Both the position numbers and the translations under genes were made by a program. Source: DATFFO01 sp963744905 (GTDB lineage Bacteria; Actinomycetota; Acidimicrobiia; Spongiisociales; ZC4RG35). From it: DNA of 64,000 nucleotides. The stretch is from assembly GCA_963744905.1 (NCBI GenBank), contig CAVUUV010000003.1, forward strand, positions 930,001 through 994,000. Reading direction: 5' to 3'. Below the pieces are notes generated by a model, which was not told the origin of the DNA, ran no database searches, and saw nothing but the letters and a program-made list of their open reading frames with translations. Positions 1 through 11,449 of the stretch are shown one piece after another (the first letter of the stretch is position 1; the number at the start of each line of letters is the position of its first letter).

Positions 1-1
1 G

Positions 2-388
2 ATGGACCATGCCGGAGTCGACAGCGTCGACGAGATCCGCCTGGCGGGAGCCTTCGGCAGCCACATCGACCCGAAACATGCCATGGTGCTGGGGATGATC
101 CCCGACTGCCCCCTGAGCAAGGTATCGGCGGCCGGCAATGCCGCCGGGAGCGGAGCGATCATGGCCCTCCTGTCCGCCTCGGCGAGGGCCGAGGTGGAGC
201 GAGTCGCCGGCGAGATCCAGAAGATCGAGACCGCGGTCGAGCCCCGCTTCCAGGAGCACTTCGTGGCCGCCATGGGCCTGCCTCATAGCCGGGACCCCTT
301 CCCCCATCTGGCCGAGGCGGTCGATCTTCCCGCCTACGAGCCCGGCCGGCGGTCGCGTCGAGGCCGCAGTCCCAGGGCGGCATCATGA
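2..388 (+). CDS. Corrinoid-protein reductive activator (RACo/RamA-like, DUF4445), C-terminal part, cut by window start
   Basis: Only the last 128 residues are inside the window; the first in-frame ATG is at base 2 but the protein must extend upstream, because family members have about 500-650 residues. The segment is the end of the ASKHA-fold ATPase domain, with the LAGAFGSHID stretch and the AAGNAAGSGA glycine-rich loop typical of DUF4445 proteins. These proteins use ATP to reduce Co(II) corrinoid proteins back to Co(I) during methyl transfer. The TGA overlaps the ATG of the MttB-like methyltransferase (ATGA), so the two are translationally coupled, and the neighbour supports the call. The Arg-rich tail after about residue 110 is not part of the conserved domain. 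The corrinoid protein itself is not visible and may lie upstream. Confidence 0.8.
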   Translation: MDHAGVDSVDEIRLAGAFGSHIDPKHAMVLGMIPDCPLSKVSAAGNAAGSGAIMALLSASARAEVERVAGEIQKIETAVEPRFQEHFVAAMGLPHSRDPFPHLAEAVDLPAYEPGRRSRRGRSPRAAS

Positions 389-1923
389 GCGACCGCCACC
401 GTCGTCGCTCGGGAGGCCGGGCCGCTCGACAGGCGGCCAGGGCCGCCGCCCACGCCGAATCGGTCCCCTTCTTGACTCGCAAGCTGGCACCGGTCGAGGT
501 GCTGTCAGAAGAGGCGCTGGCGCTGATCGAGTCCAACGCCGACGATCTATTGGCCACGGTGGGAGTGGAGATCATCGACTTCCCCGAGGCCCTTTCCATT
601 TTCGCCCAGCACGGGGCCGATGTCGATGGGACCCGGGTCCGCTTTCCTCCCGGCCTTTGCCGCCAGATCATCACCGGATCGGCGCCGACCAGCTTCGTCC
701 AGCATGCCCGCAACCCGGACCGAAGTGTGACGATCGGCGATCCCCATATGGTGCTGGCGCCTGCCTACGGGCCGCCCTTCGTGCGCGATCTGGACCAGGG
801 CCGTCGCTACGCCACAATCGAGGACTTCCGCAACTTCGTCCGCCTGGCCTACATGTCCCCCGGTCTGCACCACTCGGGCGGAACCCTGTGCGAGCCCGTC
901 GACGTTCCGGTTCGCAAGCGGCACCTGGACATGATCCAGTGCCACATGACCTTGAGCGACAAGCCCTTCATGGGGTCGGTCACTGCTCCAGAGAGGGCAC
1001 AGGACACCGTGGACATGGCCCGAATCCTCTTCGGCGACGAGTTCGTCGACCAGAACACGGTCATCACCTCGCTCTGCAACGCCAACTCCCCCCTGTCCTG
1101 GGATCGGGCCATGCTGGGGTCGGCCAAGGTCTACGCGGAGAACAACCAGGCCACCATCCTCACCCCGTTCATCCTGGCCGGCGCCATGGCGCCGGTGACG
1201 GTGGCGGCGGTGGCGACCCAGACTCTGGCAGAGGCGATGGCCGGGCTGGCCTTCACCCAGATGGTCCGGCCGGGGGCACCGGTCATCCTGGGCTCGTTCG
1301 CCTCTTCGATGTCGATGCAGACCGGCGCGCCTACGTTCGGCACCCCCGAGCCGGCCCTGATGCTGTTCGTCATGGCGGCCCTGGCCCGACGGCTGGGCGT
1401 TCCGTTCCGGTCGGGCGGCAACCTCACCGCCTCCAAGCTCCCCGACGCCCAGGCCGCCTACGAGAGTGCCGCCACCTTCTTCCCCACCATGATGGCGGGG
1501 GTCAACTTCGTCCTCCACACCGCCGGCTGGCTGGAAGGCGGACTGGTGATGGGATACGAGAAGTTCGTGCTCGATGCCGACCAGGCCTCGATGGCCTCGG
1601 CTCTGGTGTCGGGCGTCGATATGACCGACAATGGCCTGGCCCGCGACACCCTCCTCGGTCACTCACCCGGAGAGCACTATCTGGGCACCGAACACACGCT
1701 GGCCAACTTCGAGTCGGCCTTCTGGGTTTCCAATCTGGCCGACAACACCAGCTTCGAGCAGTGGGAGGAGTCCGGATCGCAGGACTCCGCCAGGCGCGCC
1801 AATGCCGCCTGGAAGAGGCTGCTGGCCGAGTACGAGCCGCCCCCGCTCGACGACGCCGTCGCCGACGAGCTGGAAGAATACGTCCAGCGTCGCAAGGCCG
1901 CCCTCCCCGACACCGAGGTATGA
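385..1923 (+). CDS. Trimethylamine methyltransferase (MttB) family protein, non-pyrrolysine type
   Basis: This 512-residue protein belongs to the MttB superfamily (COG5598), which transfers a methyl group from a quaternary amine or N-methyl compound to a cognate corrinoid protein. The match runs along the whole chain, including the conserved segment around residues 340-365 (SGGNLTASKLPDAQAAYE). The reading frame has no in-frame TAG, so it is one of the pyrrolysine-free members. Characterised pyrrolysine-free members act on glycine betaine, proline betaine or carnitine; the substrate here cannot be told from sequence. The N-terminal 25 residues are basic and low in complexity. It overlaps the activator gene upstream by 4 nt and lies 4 nt before an MTHFR-like gene, which would feed methyl groups into the folate pool. 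Confidence 0.85.
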   Translation: MSDRHRRRSGGRAARQAARAAAHAESVPFLTRKLAPVEVLSEEALALIESNADDLLATVGVEIIDFPEALSIFAQHGADVDGTRVRFPPGLCRQIITGSAPTSFVQHARNPDRSVTIGDPHMVLAPAYGPPFVRDLDQGRRYATIEDFRNFVRLAYMSPGLHHSGGTLCEPVDVPVRKRHLDMIQCHMTLSDKPFMGSVTAPERAQDTVDMARILFGDEFVDQNTVITSLCNANSPLSWDRAMLGSAKVYAENNQATILTPFILAGAMAPVTVAAVATQTLAEAMAGLAFTQMVRPGAPVILGSFASSMSMQTGAPTFGTPEPALMLFVMAALARRLGVPFRSGGNLTASKLPDAQAAYESAATFFPTMMAGVNFVLHTAGWLEGGLVMGYEKFVLDADQASMASALVSGVDMTDNGLARDTLLGHSPGEHYLGTEHTLANFESAFWVSNLADNTSFEQWEESGSQDSARRANAAWKRLLAEYEPPPLDDAVADELEEYVQRRKAALPDTEV

Positions 1924-1927
1924 CCGC

Positions 1928-2773
1928 ATGGACGTGACAGATCTGTCGCCCATCGCCCAAAAGGCCATGACGGGTCTGCTCGACGACCCGATCTTCGAGA
2001 TGATCCCGCTCTCCAACGCCCTCGAGCAGGCCGGCTTCCTCCCGGCCGGGGCCCGGATCTCGGTCACGGCCTCGCCCAACAAGACGCTGGAGGACAGCCT
2101 CGACCTGGCCGCAGACCTGACCGAGCGCGGCTTTCGGGTCACGCCCCACCTGGCGGCGCGGATGACGGTGGACCTGGCCCACCTGGAGAGGCTCCTGGGA
2201 CGGATGTCGGAGATAGGGATCGAGACGGCCTTCGTGGTGGGCGGCGACGGTGAGTACACGGGAGCTTTCTACGACGGACTGTCGTTGCTGCAGGGCATGG
2301 AGCGGATCGGGCATGAGCTCAAGGTGGGGGTTCCGGCCTATCCAGAGGGGCATCCCAAGATCCCCGACGAGGCCCTGGCCACCGCCCTGGCGGACAAGCA
2401 GGCTTATGCCTCATGGATGACGTCGCAGATGTGCTTCGACTCCAAGGCCCTGCTGGGCTGGCTCGGGCGGGCGCGCCGATCCGGGATCGACCTACCCCTG
2501 GTGCTCGGCCTGCCCGGGGCGGCAGACCGGGCCCGCCTGCTCAAGATCGCCACCCGGATCGGGGTAGGGCGCTCCCTGAGCTTCCTGCGCAAGAACACCG
2601 GCCTCATCTCGGCTTTCGTACGGCCGGGCGGATATGACCCCGGCGAGCTTCTGTTCGGCCTGGGCGACGAGATGGCGGACGACAATGCGGCCATGGTCGG
2701 GGTCCACATCTACACCTTCAACCAATGCGACCTGACCGAGTCGTGGCGCCAGGGGCTGCTGGCCGCTCTGTGA
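1928..2773 (+). CDS. Methylenetetrahydrofolate reductase-like protein
   Basis: This 281-residue protein resembles the MTHFR (MetF) TIM-barrel family, with a SVTASPNKTLEDSLDLAADL segment near the N terminus and an AFVVGGDGEYTGAF strand-loop near residue 100. In the usual direction MetF reduces 5,10-methylene-THF to 5-methyl-THF with a flavin. Placed directly behind an MttB-family gene and a corrinoid activator, it more likely oxidises methyl-THF made by demethylation. The ATG at 1928 follows the previous TGA by 4 nt, so it is part of the same operon. The protein is slightly shorter than typical MetF (about 290-300 residues). The general family is fairly clear; the direction of the reaction is inference. 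Confidence 0.7.
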   Translation: MDVTDLSPIAQKAMTGLLDDPIFEMIPLSNALEQAGFLPAGARISVTASPNKTLEDSLDLAADLTERGFRVTPHLAARMTVDLAHLERLLGRMSEIGIETAFVVGGDGEYTGAFYDGLSLLQGMERIGHELKVGVPAYPEGHPKIPDEALATALADKQAYASWMTSQMCFDSKALLGWLGRARRSGIDLPLVLGLPGAADRARLLKIATRIGVGRSLSFLRKNTGLISAFVRPGGYDPGELLFGLGDEMADDNAAMVGVHIYTFNQCDLTESWRQGLLAAL

Positions 2774-2788
2774 CGGGCCTATCCGCCC

Positions 2789-2911
2789 AACCCAGGGTTC
2801 ACAGCGTCGCCCAGCGACGCTCACAGCCCAAACCTCGCCCCAGGTGTCCCGGGCGGACTCAACCCAGGGTTCCAGGCGTCGCCCAGCGACGCTCACAGCC
2901 CAAACCTCGCC
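2789..2911. repeat. Two 51-bp direct repeats with an internal hairpin
   Basis: Bases 2789-2839 and 2861-2911 are near-identical 51-bp copies, 72 bp apart, differing only in three or four positions near base 13. Each copy holds a perfect 7-bp inverted repeat with a 3-base loop (GCGTCGC, CCA, GCGACGC; 2804-2820 in the first copy). The element starts 15 bp after the MTHFR-like stop codon and may act as a transcript 3' end. I see no open reading frame or transposase. Confidence 0.75.
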
Positions 2912-3028
2912 GGGTCGTGGCACCATGTAGGGAAAGAAGACGTTCGTATGTGCCCGGAACCGACCAACGACCCTGGCCGTGCCCGCTCCAGATTGCCAAG
3001 CTCTGTCCGAGCCGAACAGGAGACACCA

Positions 3029-3445
3029 GTGCCCGACAACGCCCATGACCACGCTCAAATGACGATCCTCACCTCGGAGGAGTGCTTCGAACTGCTCGGC
3101 TCGGTGCCGGTGGGACGGATCGCCTTCGTCGCCGACGGCCGGCTGCAGATCTTCCCGGTCACCTTCGCCGTATCCGACGACCGGGTAGTACTTCGCTCGG
3201 CGATTGGGTCGAAGCTCGACGCGGCCGAGATGGCTCGAGACGTGGCCTTCGAGGCCGACCAATGGCGCGACGAAGACCGTTCCGGCTGGAGCGTGATGAT
3301 CGAGGGACAGGTCCGGGCGGTCACCGACGAGAACCGGATCGCCGCCCTGGAGCGGTTGGACCTCGAGCCCTGGCTGGCGGGCACGAACATGCGGTGGATC
3401 GAGATCGTCGTCTCCGACATCTCCGGCCGGCGCCTACCCGGCTGA
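3029..3445 (+). CDS. PPOX-class (pyridoxamine 5'-phosphate oxidase-like) flavin/F420-binding protein
   Basis: This 138-residue protein has the split-barrel fold of the pyridoxamine-phosphate-oxidase-like family: the opening TSEECFELLGSVPVGRIAF, then a beta strand with LQIFPVTFAV, and a later GWSVMIEGQVRAV strand. Actinobacterial members bind FMN, F420 or haem, and no specific substrate can be assigned. I chose the GTG at 3029 because an AGGAG ribosome-binding site lies 6 nt before it. An in-frame ATG at 2948 would add 27 residues without conserved character. The gene is convergent with rpoC, and a strong symmetrical hairpin lies between them. Confidence 0.75.
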   Translation: MPDNAHDHAQMTILTSEECFELLGSVPVGRIAFVADGRLQIFPVTFAVSDDRVVLRSAIGSKLDAAEMARDVAFEADQWRDEDRSGWSVMIEGQVRAVTDENRIAALERLDLEPWLAGTNMRWIEIVVSDISGRRLPG

Positions 3446-3522
3446 ACTCAGCTCCGGAGGATCAGACGTCTCCGACACCGGGTCGGCTTTCCCCGACGCC
3501 GGGGGGCCTCGGATTCACACGC

Positions 3523-3550
3523 AAACGGCCGCCCTCGAGGGCGGCCGTTT
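3523..3550. terminator. Bidirectional intrinsic terminator between the PPOX gene and rpoC
   Basis: A perfect 12-bp inverted repeat (3523-3534 and 3539-3550) with a TCGA loop begins with AAA and ends with TTT, so it is a usable hairpin in both directions. It lies between two convergent genes ending at 3445 (+) and 3574 (-), as expected for a shared terminator. Confidence 0.85.
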
Positions 3551-3573
3551 GGTAGTTGGTTGGAGGAGCGGGG

Positions 3574-7530
<3,957 letters not shown>

Positions 7531-7614
7531 TGTGGTCTACCTCTGTGCTCTCGTGCTCGCTCTTGGCGTTCAGTTCTTCTCAGACTCCGGGGCGGGTTGG
7601 GGCTTCTCCCCCCT

Positions 7615-7832
7615 ACCCCACTTCGTGGGGGCCCCTTCCCCCTTCGCTCCGCTCAGGGGGACAAACCAGGGCCACCTCATTGCGGCCCCTTCCCCCTTCG
7701 CTCCGCTCAGGGGGACAAACCAGGGCCACCTCATTGCCGCCCCTTCCCCCTTCGCTCCGCTCAGGGGGACAAACCAGGGCCACCTCATTGCGGCCCCTTC
7801 CCCCTTCGCTCCGCTCAGGGGGACAAACCAGG
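7615..7832. repeat. 54-bp tandem palindromic repeat, four copies, in the rpoB-rpoC gap
   Basis: The 308-bp gap between rpoB and rpoC (7531-7838) is filled by this array. Copies begin at 7631, 7685, 7739 and 7793, exactly 54 bp apart, the last about 40 bp long. Each copy carries CCCCCT ... AGGGGG arms around TCGCTCCGCTC and then GACAAACCAGG. The array is preceded by a smaller hairpin (CCCCAC ... GTGGGG, near 7615-7630). A related compound element lies at 16610-16776. The array would be transcribed within the rpoBC messenger and could fold into several hairpins. I see no gene in it. Confidence 0.9.
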
Positions 7833-7838
7833 GGCTCC

Positions 7839-10800
7839 TCAAACCGTGCTCTCGGGGCGTTCGGGACGGGAAAGGTCGATTCCCAGGGACTCGGCGGGGC
7901 GATAGGCGTCTTCCTCAAGCTCTCGCAGTTCGACCTCCTCACCGGCAGAGAGCATCTCCACCGACAGGCCCAGGGACTGCATCTCCTTGACCAGCACCCG
8001 GAAACTCTCCGGGATGCCCGGCTCAGGGATGTTGTCACCCTTGACAATTGCCTCGTACACCTTGACCCGGCCCTGGACGTCGTCGGACTTGATGGTGAGC
8101 AGTTCCTGCAGGGCATAAGCGGCGCCGTATGCCTCCAGGGCCCACACCTCCATCTCTCCGAACCGCTGCCCGCCGAACTGGGCCTTTCCTCCCAGGGGCT
8201 GCTGAGTGATCATCGAGTAGGGCCCGGTGGAACGGGCGTGGATCTTGTCATCCACCAGGTGCACCAGCTTGAGCATGTAGATGTACCCCACCGTGACCGC
8301 CGTGTCGAATGGCTCGCCGCTGCGGCCGTCGTAGAGAACCGCCTTGCCGTCAGGACCGACCATCTGGTTTCCATCCCGGTTGGGAAGGGCGTGGCGGATG
8401 ACCTCCATGATCTCGTTCTCGCGGGCGCCGTCGAAAACCGGTGTGGCCACCTTGGTCCAGGACCCTGCCCCGCCTGCAGCGGGGCTATCGATATCGAGAC
8501 CTTCCCAGCCCTGGGCGGCCGCCCACCCGAGATGGGTCTCTAGCACCTGGCCCAGGTTCATACGGGAAGGGACGCCCAGCGGGGAGAGAATGATGTCGAC
8601 CGGAGTCCCGTCGGCCATGAACGGCATATCCTCCTCGGGGAGGATCTTGGCGATCACGCCCTTGTTGCCGTGTCGGCCGGCCAGCTTGTCTCCCTCCGAG
8701 ATCTTGCGCTGCTTGGCCACATAGATCCGGACCAGCTCGTTGACGCCGGGAGGAAGGTCGAAACCCTCGGAGCGCCTGAACACCTTGACGGCGATCACTT
8801 TGCCGGACTCGCCATGGGGAACCTTGAGCGAGGTGTCGCGGACTTCACGTGCCTTCTCACCGAAAATGGCTCGCAGCAGCCTCTCCTCGGGGGTGAGCTC
8901 TGTCTCACCCTTCGGGGTCACCTTGCCGACCAGGTAGTCGCCTGCCCCGACTTCGGCTCCGATCCGGATGATGCCGTCCTCGTCGAGGTTGGCCAGCACC
9001 TCCTCGGCCACGTTGGGGATGTCCCGGGTGATCTCCTCGGCGCCCAGCTTGGTGTCGCGAGCGTCGATCTCATGCTCCTCGATATGAATCGAGGAGAGCA
9101 CGTCGTCCTTGACCAGGCGCTGGCTGATGATTATGGCGTCCTCGTAGTTGTGCCCCTGCCAGGGCATGAAGGCCACGAGAAGGTTCCTACCCAGAGCCAG
9201 CTCGCCCTTTTCGGTGGAGGGGCCGTCGGCCAGGACATCACCGACTTTGACCGTGTCGCCCTCGCGCACCAGGGCCTTGTGATTCATGCAGGTGCCCTGA
9301 TTGGAGCGCTCGAACTTGTTCAGCGCATAGGTGTGCTTGCGGTTGGTGCCCTTCTCCTTGACGACGATCTCGGTCCCGGCGACCTGGACCACCTCTCCGG
9401 CCACCCCGCTGAGGATCATGTCGCCCGAGTCCTGAGCTGCCCGTTGCTCCACGCCGGTGCCCACCAAGGGGGCGTCGGCGGTGAGAAGCGGGACTGCCTG
9501 ACGCTGCATGTTGGATCCCATCAGGGCACGGTTGGCGTCGTCGTGCTCCAGGAAGGGGATGAGGGCGGTGGAGACGGACACGATCTGCTTGGGAGACACG
9601 TCCATGTAATCCACCCGGTCGGGAGTGACCATCTCGACATCGCCACCGGCGGTGCGCACCAGCACCCGGTCGTTCTGGAACGATCCGTCCGGGTTCAGCG
9701 GAGCGTTGGCCTGAGCGATCACATAACGCTCCTCCTCGGTGGCGGTCAGGTACTCGACGGTGTCGGAGACCTTGCCATCCTCGACCTTGCGATAAGGGGT
9801 CTCGATGAACCCGAACCGGTTCACGCGAGCGAAAGTGGCCAGCGACCCGATCAGACCGATGTTTGGGCCCTCCGGAGTCTCGATCGGGCACATGCGTCCG
9901 TAGTGGGAGGGGTGGACGTCACGCACCTCGAATCCGGCCCGCTCGCGGCTCAGGCCGCCCGGGCCCAGGGCGGACAGCCGCCGCCGATGGGTGAGCCCCG
10001 CCAACGGGTTGGGCTGGTCCATGAACTGGCTCAGCTGGGAGGTCCCGAAGAATTCCTTGATGGAGGCGGTCACCGGCCGGATGTTGATCAGGCTCTGCGG
10101 GGTGATGGCGTCGGGATCCTGGGTGGTCATGCGCTCCTTCACGACCCGTTCCAGACGGCTCAGGCCCACCCGGACCTGGTTCTGGATCAACTCACCGACC
10201 GTGCGAATGCGCCGGTTCCCGAAGTGATCGATGTCGTCGGTGCGGACCGCGATCTCGGTGCCCTTGTGGGTGACGATGGTCTTCTGGCCGGCGTGGAGGG
10301 CAACCAGATACTTGATGGTGTCGACGATGTCCTCGTCACGCAGTAGCTGCAAACCCTCGGCCCGATAGTCGGCCGGGGCATCCTCGCGGAACTTCTGGCT
10401 GACCTTGTAGCGCCCCACCCGGGTCAAGTCGTACCGCTTGGGATTGCGGAACAGGGTCTGGATCAGGCCCCGGGCTGATTCGACGGTGGTCGGCTCGCCG
10501 GGACGGAGCTTGCGATACAGGTCGATAAGCGCCTCGTCCTTGTCCGCCGCCGGGTCTCGGTCGAGGGTGTTGCGAATCGACTCCGCCCCGTCGAACATCT
10601 CCAGGATCTCCTCGTCGGTCTCGGCGATGCCGAGGGCGCGGAGGAACCCGGACACGTATTGACGGCGCTTGCGGTCCACCCGCACCCCAATGGTTTCCCT
10701 CTTGTCGGTGTCGAACTCGAGCCAGGCGCCCCGACCGGGGATGATCTTGCCCGAGTAGAGCATCCGATCCGAGGTCTTGTCCTTGGACTCATCGAAGTAG

Positions 10801-11213
10801 ACACCGGGGGAACGGACCAACTGGGACACGATGACCCGCTCGGTGCCGTTGATGATGAAGACGCCCTTCTCGGTCATCATGGGGAAATCCCCCAGGAAGA
10901 CTTGCTGCTCCTTGATCTCACCGGTGGACTTGTTCATGAACCGGGCAGTGACAAACAGGGGGCGGGCGAAGTTGGCGTCGCGCTCCTTGCACTCCTCCAG
11001 GCTCATGGTGGGATCGCCGAAGCGGTGATCGGTGAGCTCGAGGGCCAGGGAACCGGTGAAGTCCTCGATGGGACTGATCTCGTCGAAGATCTCCTTCAGA
11101 CCCTCGTCCAGGAACCACTGGAAGGAATCGTGCTGAACTGCAAGGAGGTCCGGCAAAGGCAGGACCTCGGGGATCTTGGCAAACGAAAGACGTTCGGCGA
11201 CGCGCGAAGCCAA
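7839..11213 (-). CDS. rpoB: DNA-directed RNA polymerase subunit beta
   Basis: This 1124-residue protein is the beta subunit of RNA polymerase. The rifampicin-binding region is intact: SQLSQFMDQ, then THRRRLSALGPGGLSRERAG, with the His and Ser that mutate in resistant strains both in the sensitive form. One position, equivalent to E. coli N518, is Pro here. The later PIETPEGPNIGLIGSL and the C-terminal GGKAQFGGQRFGEMEVWALEAYGA (in pieces) are also present. The start is TTG at 11213, with a perfect AGGAGG 5 nt upstream; no better start exists. Two candidate promoters lie in the 232 bp upstream. The gene upstream is a histidine kinase, not the usual rplJ-rplL. Confidence 0.98.
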   Translation of the reverse strand: MASRVAERLSFAKIPEVLPLPDLLAVQHDSFQWFLDEGLKEIFDEISPIEDFTGSLALELTDHRFGDPTMSLEECKERDANFARPLFVTARFMNKSTGEIKEQQVFLGDFPMMTEKGVFIINGTERVIVSQLVRSPGVYFDESKDKTSDRMLYSGKIIPGRGAWLEFDTDKRETIGVRVDRKRRQYVSGFLRALGIAETDEEILEMFDGAESIRNTLDRDPAADKDEALIDLYRKLRPGEPTTVESARGLIQTLFRNPKRYDLTRVGRYKVSQKFREDAPADYRAEGLQLLRDEDIVDTIKYLVALHAGQKTIVTHKGTEIAVRTDDIDHFGNRRIRTVGELIQNQVRVGLSRLERVVKERMTTQDPDAITPQSLINIRPVTASIKEFFGTSQLSQFMDQPNPLAGLTHRRRLSALGPGGLSRERAGFEVRDVHPSHYGRMCPIETPEGPNIGLIGSLATFARVNRFGFIETPYRKVEDGKVSDTVEYLTATEEERYVIAQANAPLNPDGSFQNDRVLVRTAGGDVEMVTPDRVDYMDVSPKQIVSVSTALIPFLEHDDANRALMGSNMQRQAVPLLTADAPLVGTGVEQRAAQDSGDMILSGVAGEVVQVAGTEIVVKEKGTNRKHTYALNKFERSNQGTCMNHKALVREGDTVKVGDVLADGPSTEKGELALGRNLLVAFMPWQGHNYEDAIIISQRLVKDDVLSSIHIEEHEIDARDTKLGAEEITRDIPNVAEEVLANLDEDGIIRIGAEVGAGDYLVGKVTPKGETELTPEERLLRAIFGEKAREVRDTSLKVPHGESGKVIAVKVFRRSEGFDLPPGVNELVRIYVAKQRKISEGDKLAGRHGNKGVIAKILPEEDMPFMADGTPVDIILSPLGVPSRMNLGQVLETHLGWAAAQGWEGLDIDSPAAGGAGSWTKVATPVFDGARENEIMEVIRHALPNRDGNQMVGPDGKAVLYDGRSGEPFDTAVTVGYIYMLKLVHLVDDKIHARSTGPYSMITQQPLGGKAQFGGQRFGEMEVWALEAYGAAYALQELLTIKSDDVQGRVKVYEAIVKGDNIPEPGIPESFRVLVKEMQSLGLSVEMLSAGEEVELRELEEDAYRPAESLGIDLSRPERPESTV

Positions 11214-11271
11214 TGGAGCCTCCTAGATAACCGACAAGACGGGCATGGCGAACGGAATACGCAGAGAGCGA

Positions 11272-11301
11272 ATGCTATCACGCGCGCAAGCTAAACAGCA
11301 A
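11272..11301 (-). promoter_or_regulatory. Candidate proximal rpoB promoter
   Basis: On the minus strand TTGCTG (11301-11296) is followed after 18 bp by TAGCAT (11277-11272), about 58 bp before the rpoB start. The -35 match is partial, so this is the weaker of two candidates. Confidence 0.4.
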
Positions 11302-11419
11302 ACGACGACGTCACCCACCCCCGGTGGGGTCTCTCCGGCCGAAGCCAGAGCCACACCGGAGTGCGACAGACTTTGAATGCTTCGGTTACCCCGCCAGAAC
11401 GAGGCCGTCGGCTGCGGGC

Positions 11420-11449
11420 ATCCTATCGCATGGTCGCGAAAGCCGTCAA
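11420..11449 (-). promoter_or_regulatory. Candidate distal rpoB promoter
   Basis: On the minus strand TTGACG (11449-11444) is followed after 18 bp by TAGGAT (11425-11420), a good sigma-A type match. The -35 box overlaps the stop codon of the histidine kinase gene (TGA at 11448-11446). A transcript from here would have a leader of about 200 nt before rpoB. Confidence 0.5.

Noticed and set aside
385..1923. Pyrrolysine codon in the MttB-like gene
   Set aside because: The frame has no in-frame TAG and ends with TGA; it is a pyrrolysine-free member.
7631..7832. Possible CRISPR array
   Set aside because: The 54-bp unit is repeated whole, with no variable spacers, and there are no cas genes.
7570..8116. 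Open frames across the repeat array (products with repeated PPERSEGG or SAQGDKPG units)
   Set aside because: The repeated peptide pattern comes from the 54-bp DNA period, which is a multiple of three, and the frames also run antisense to rpoB.
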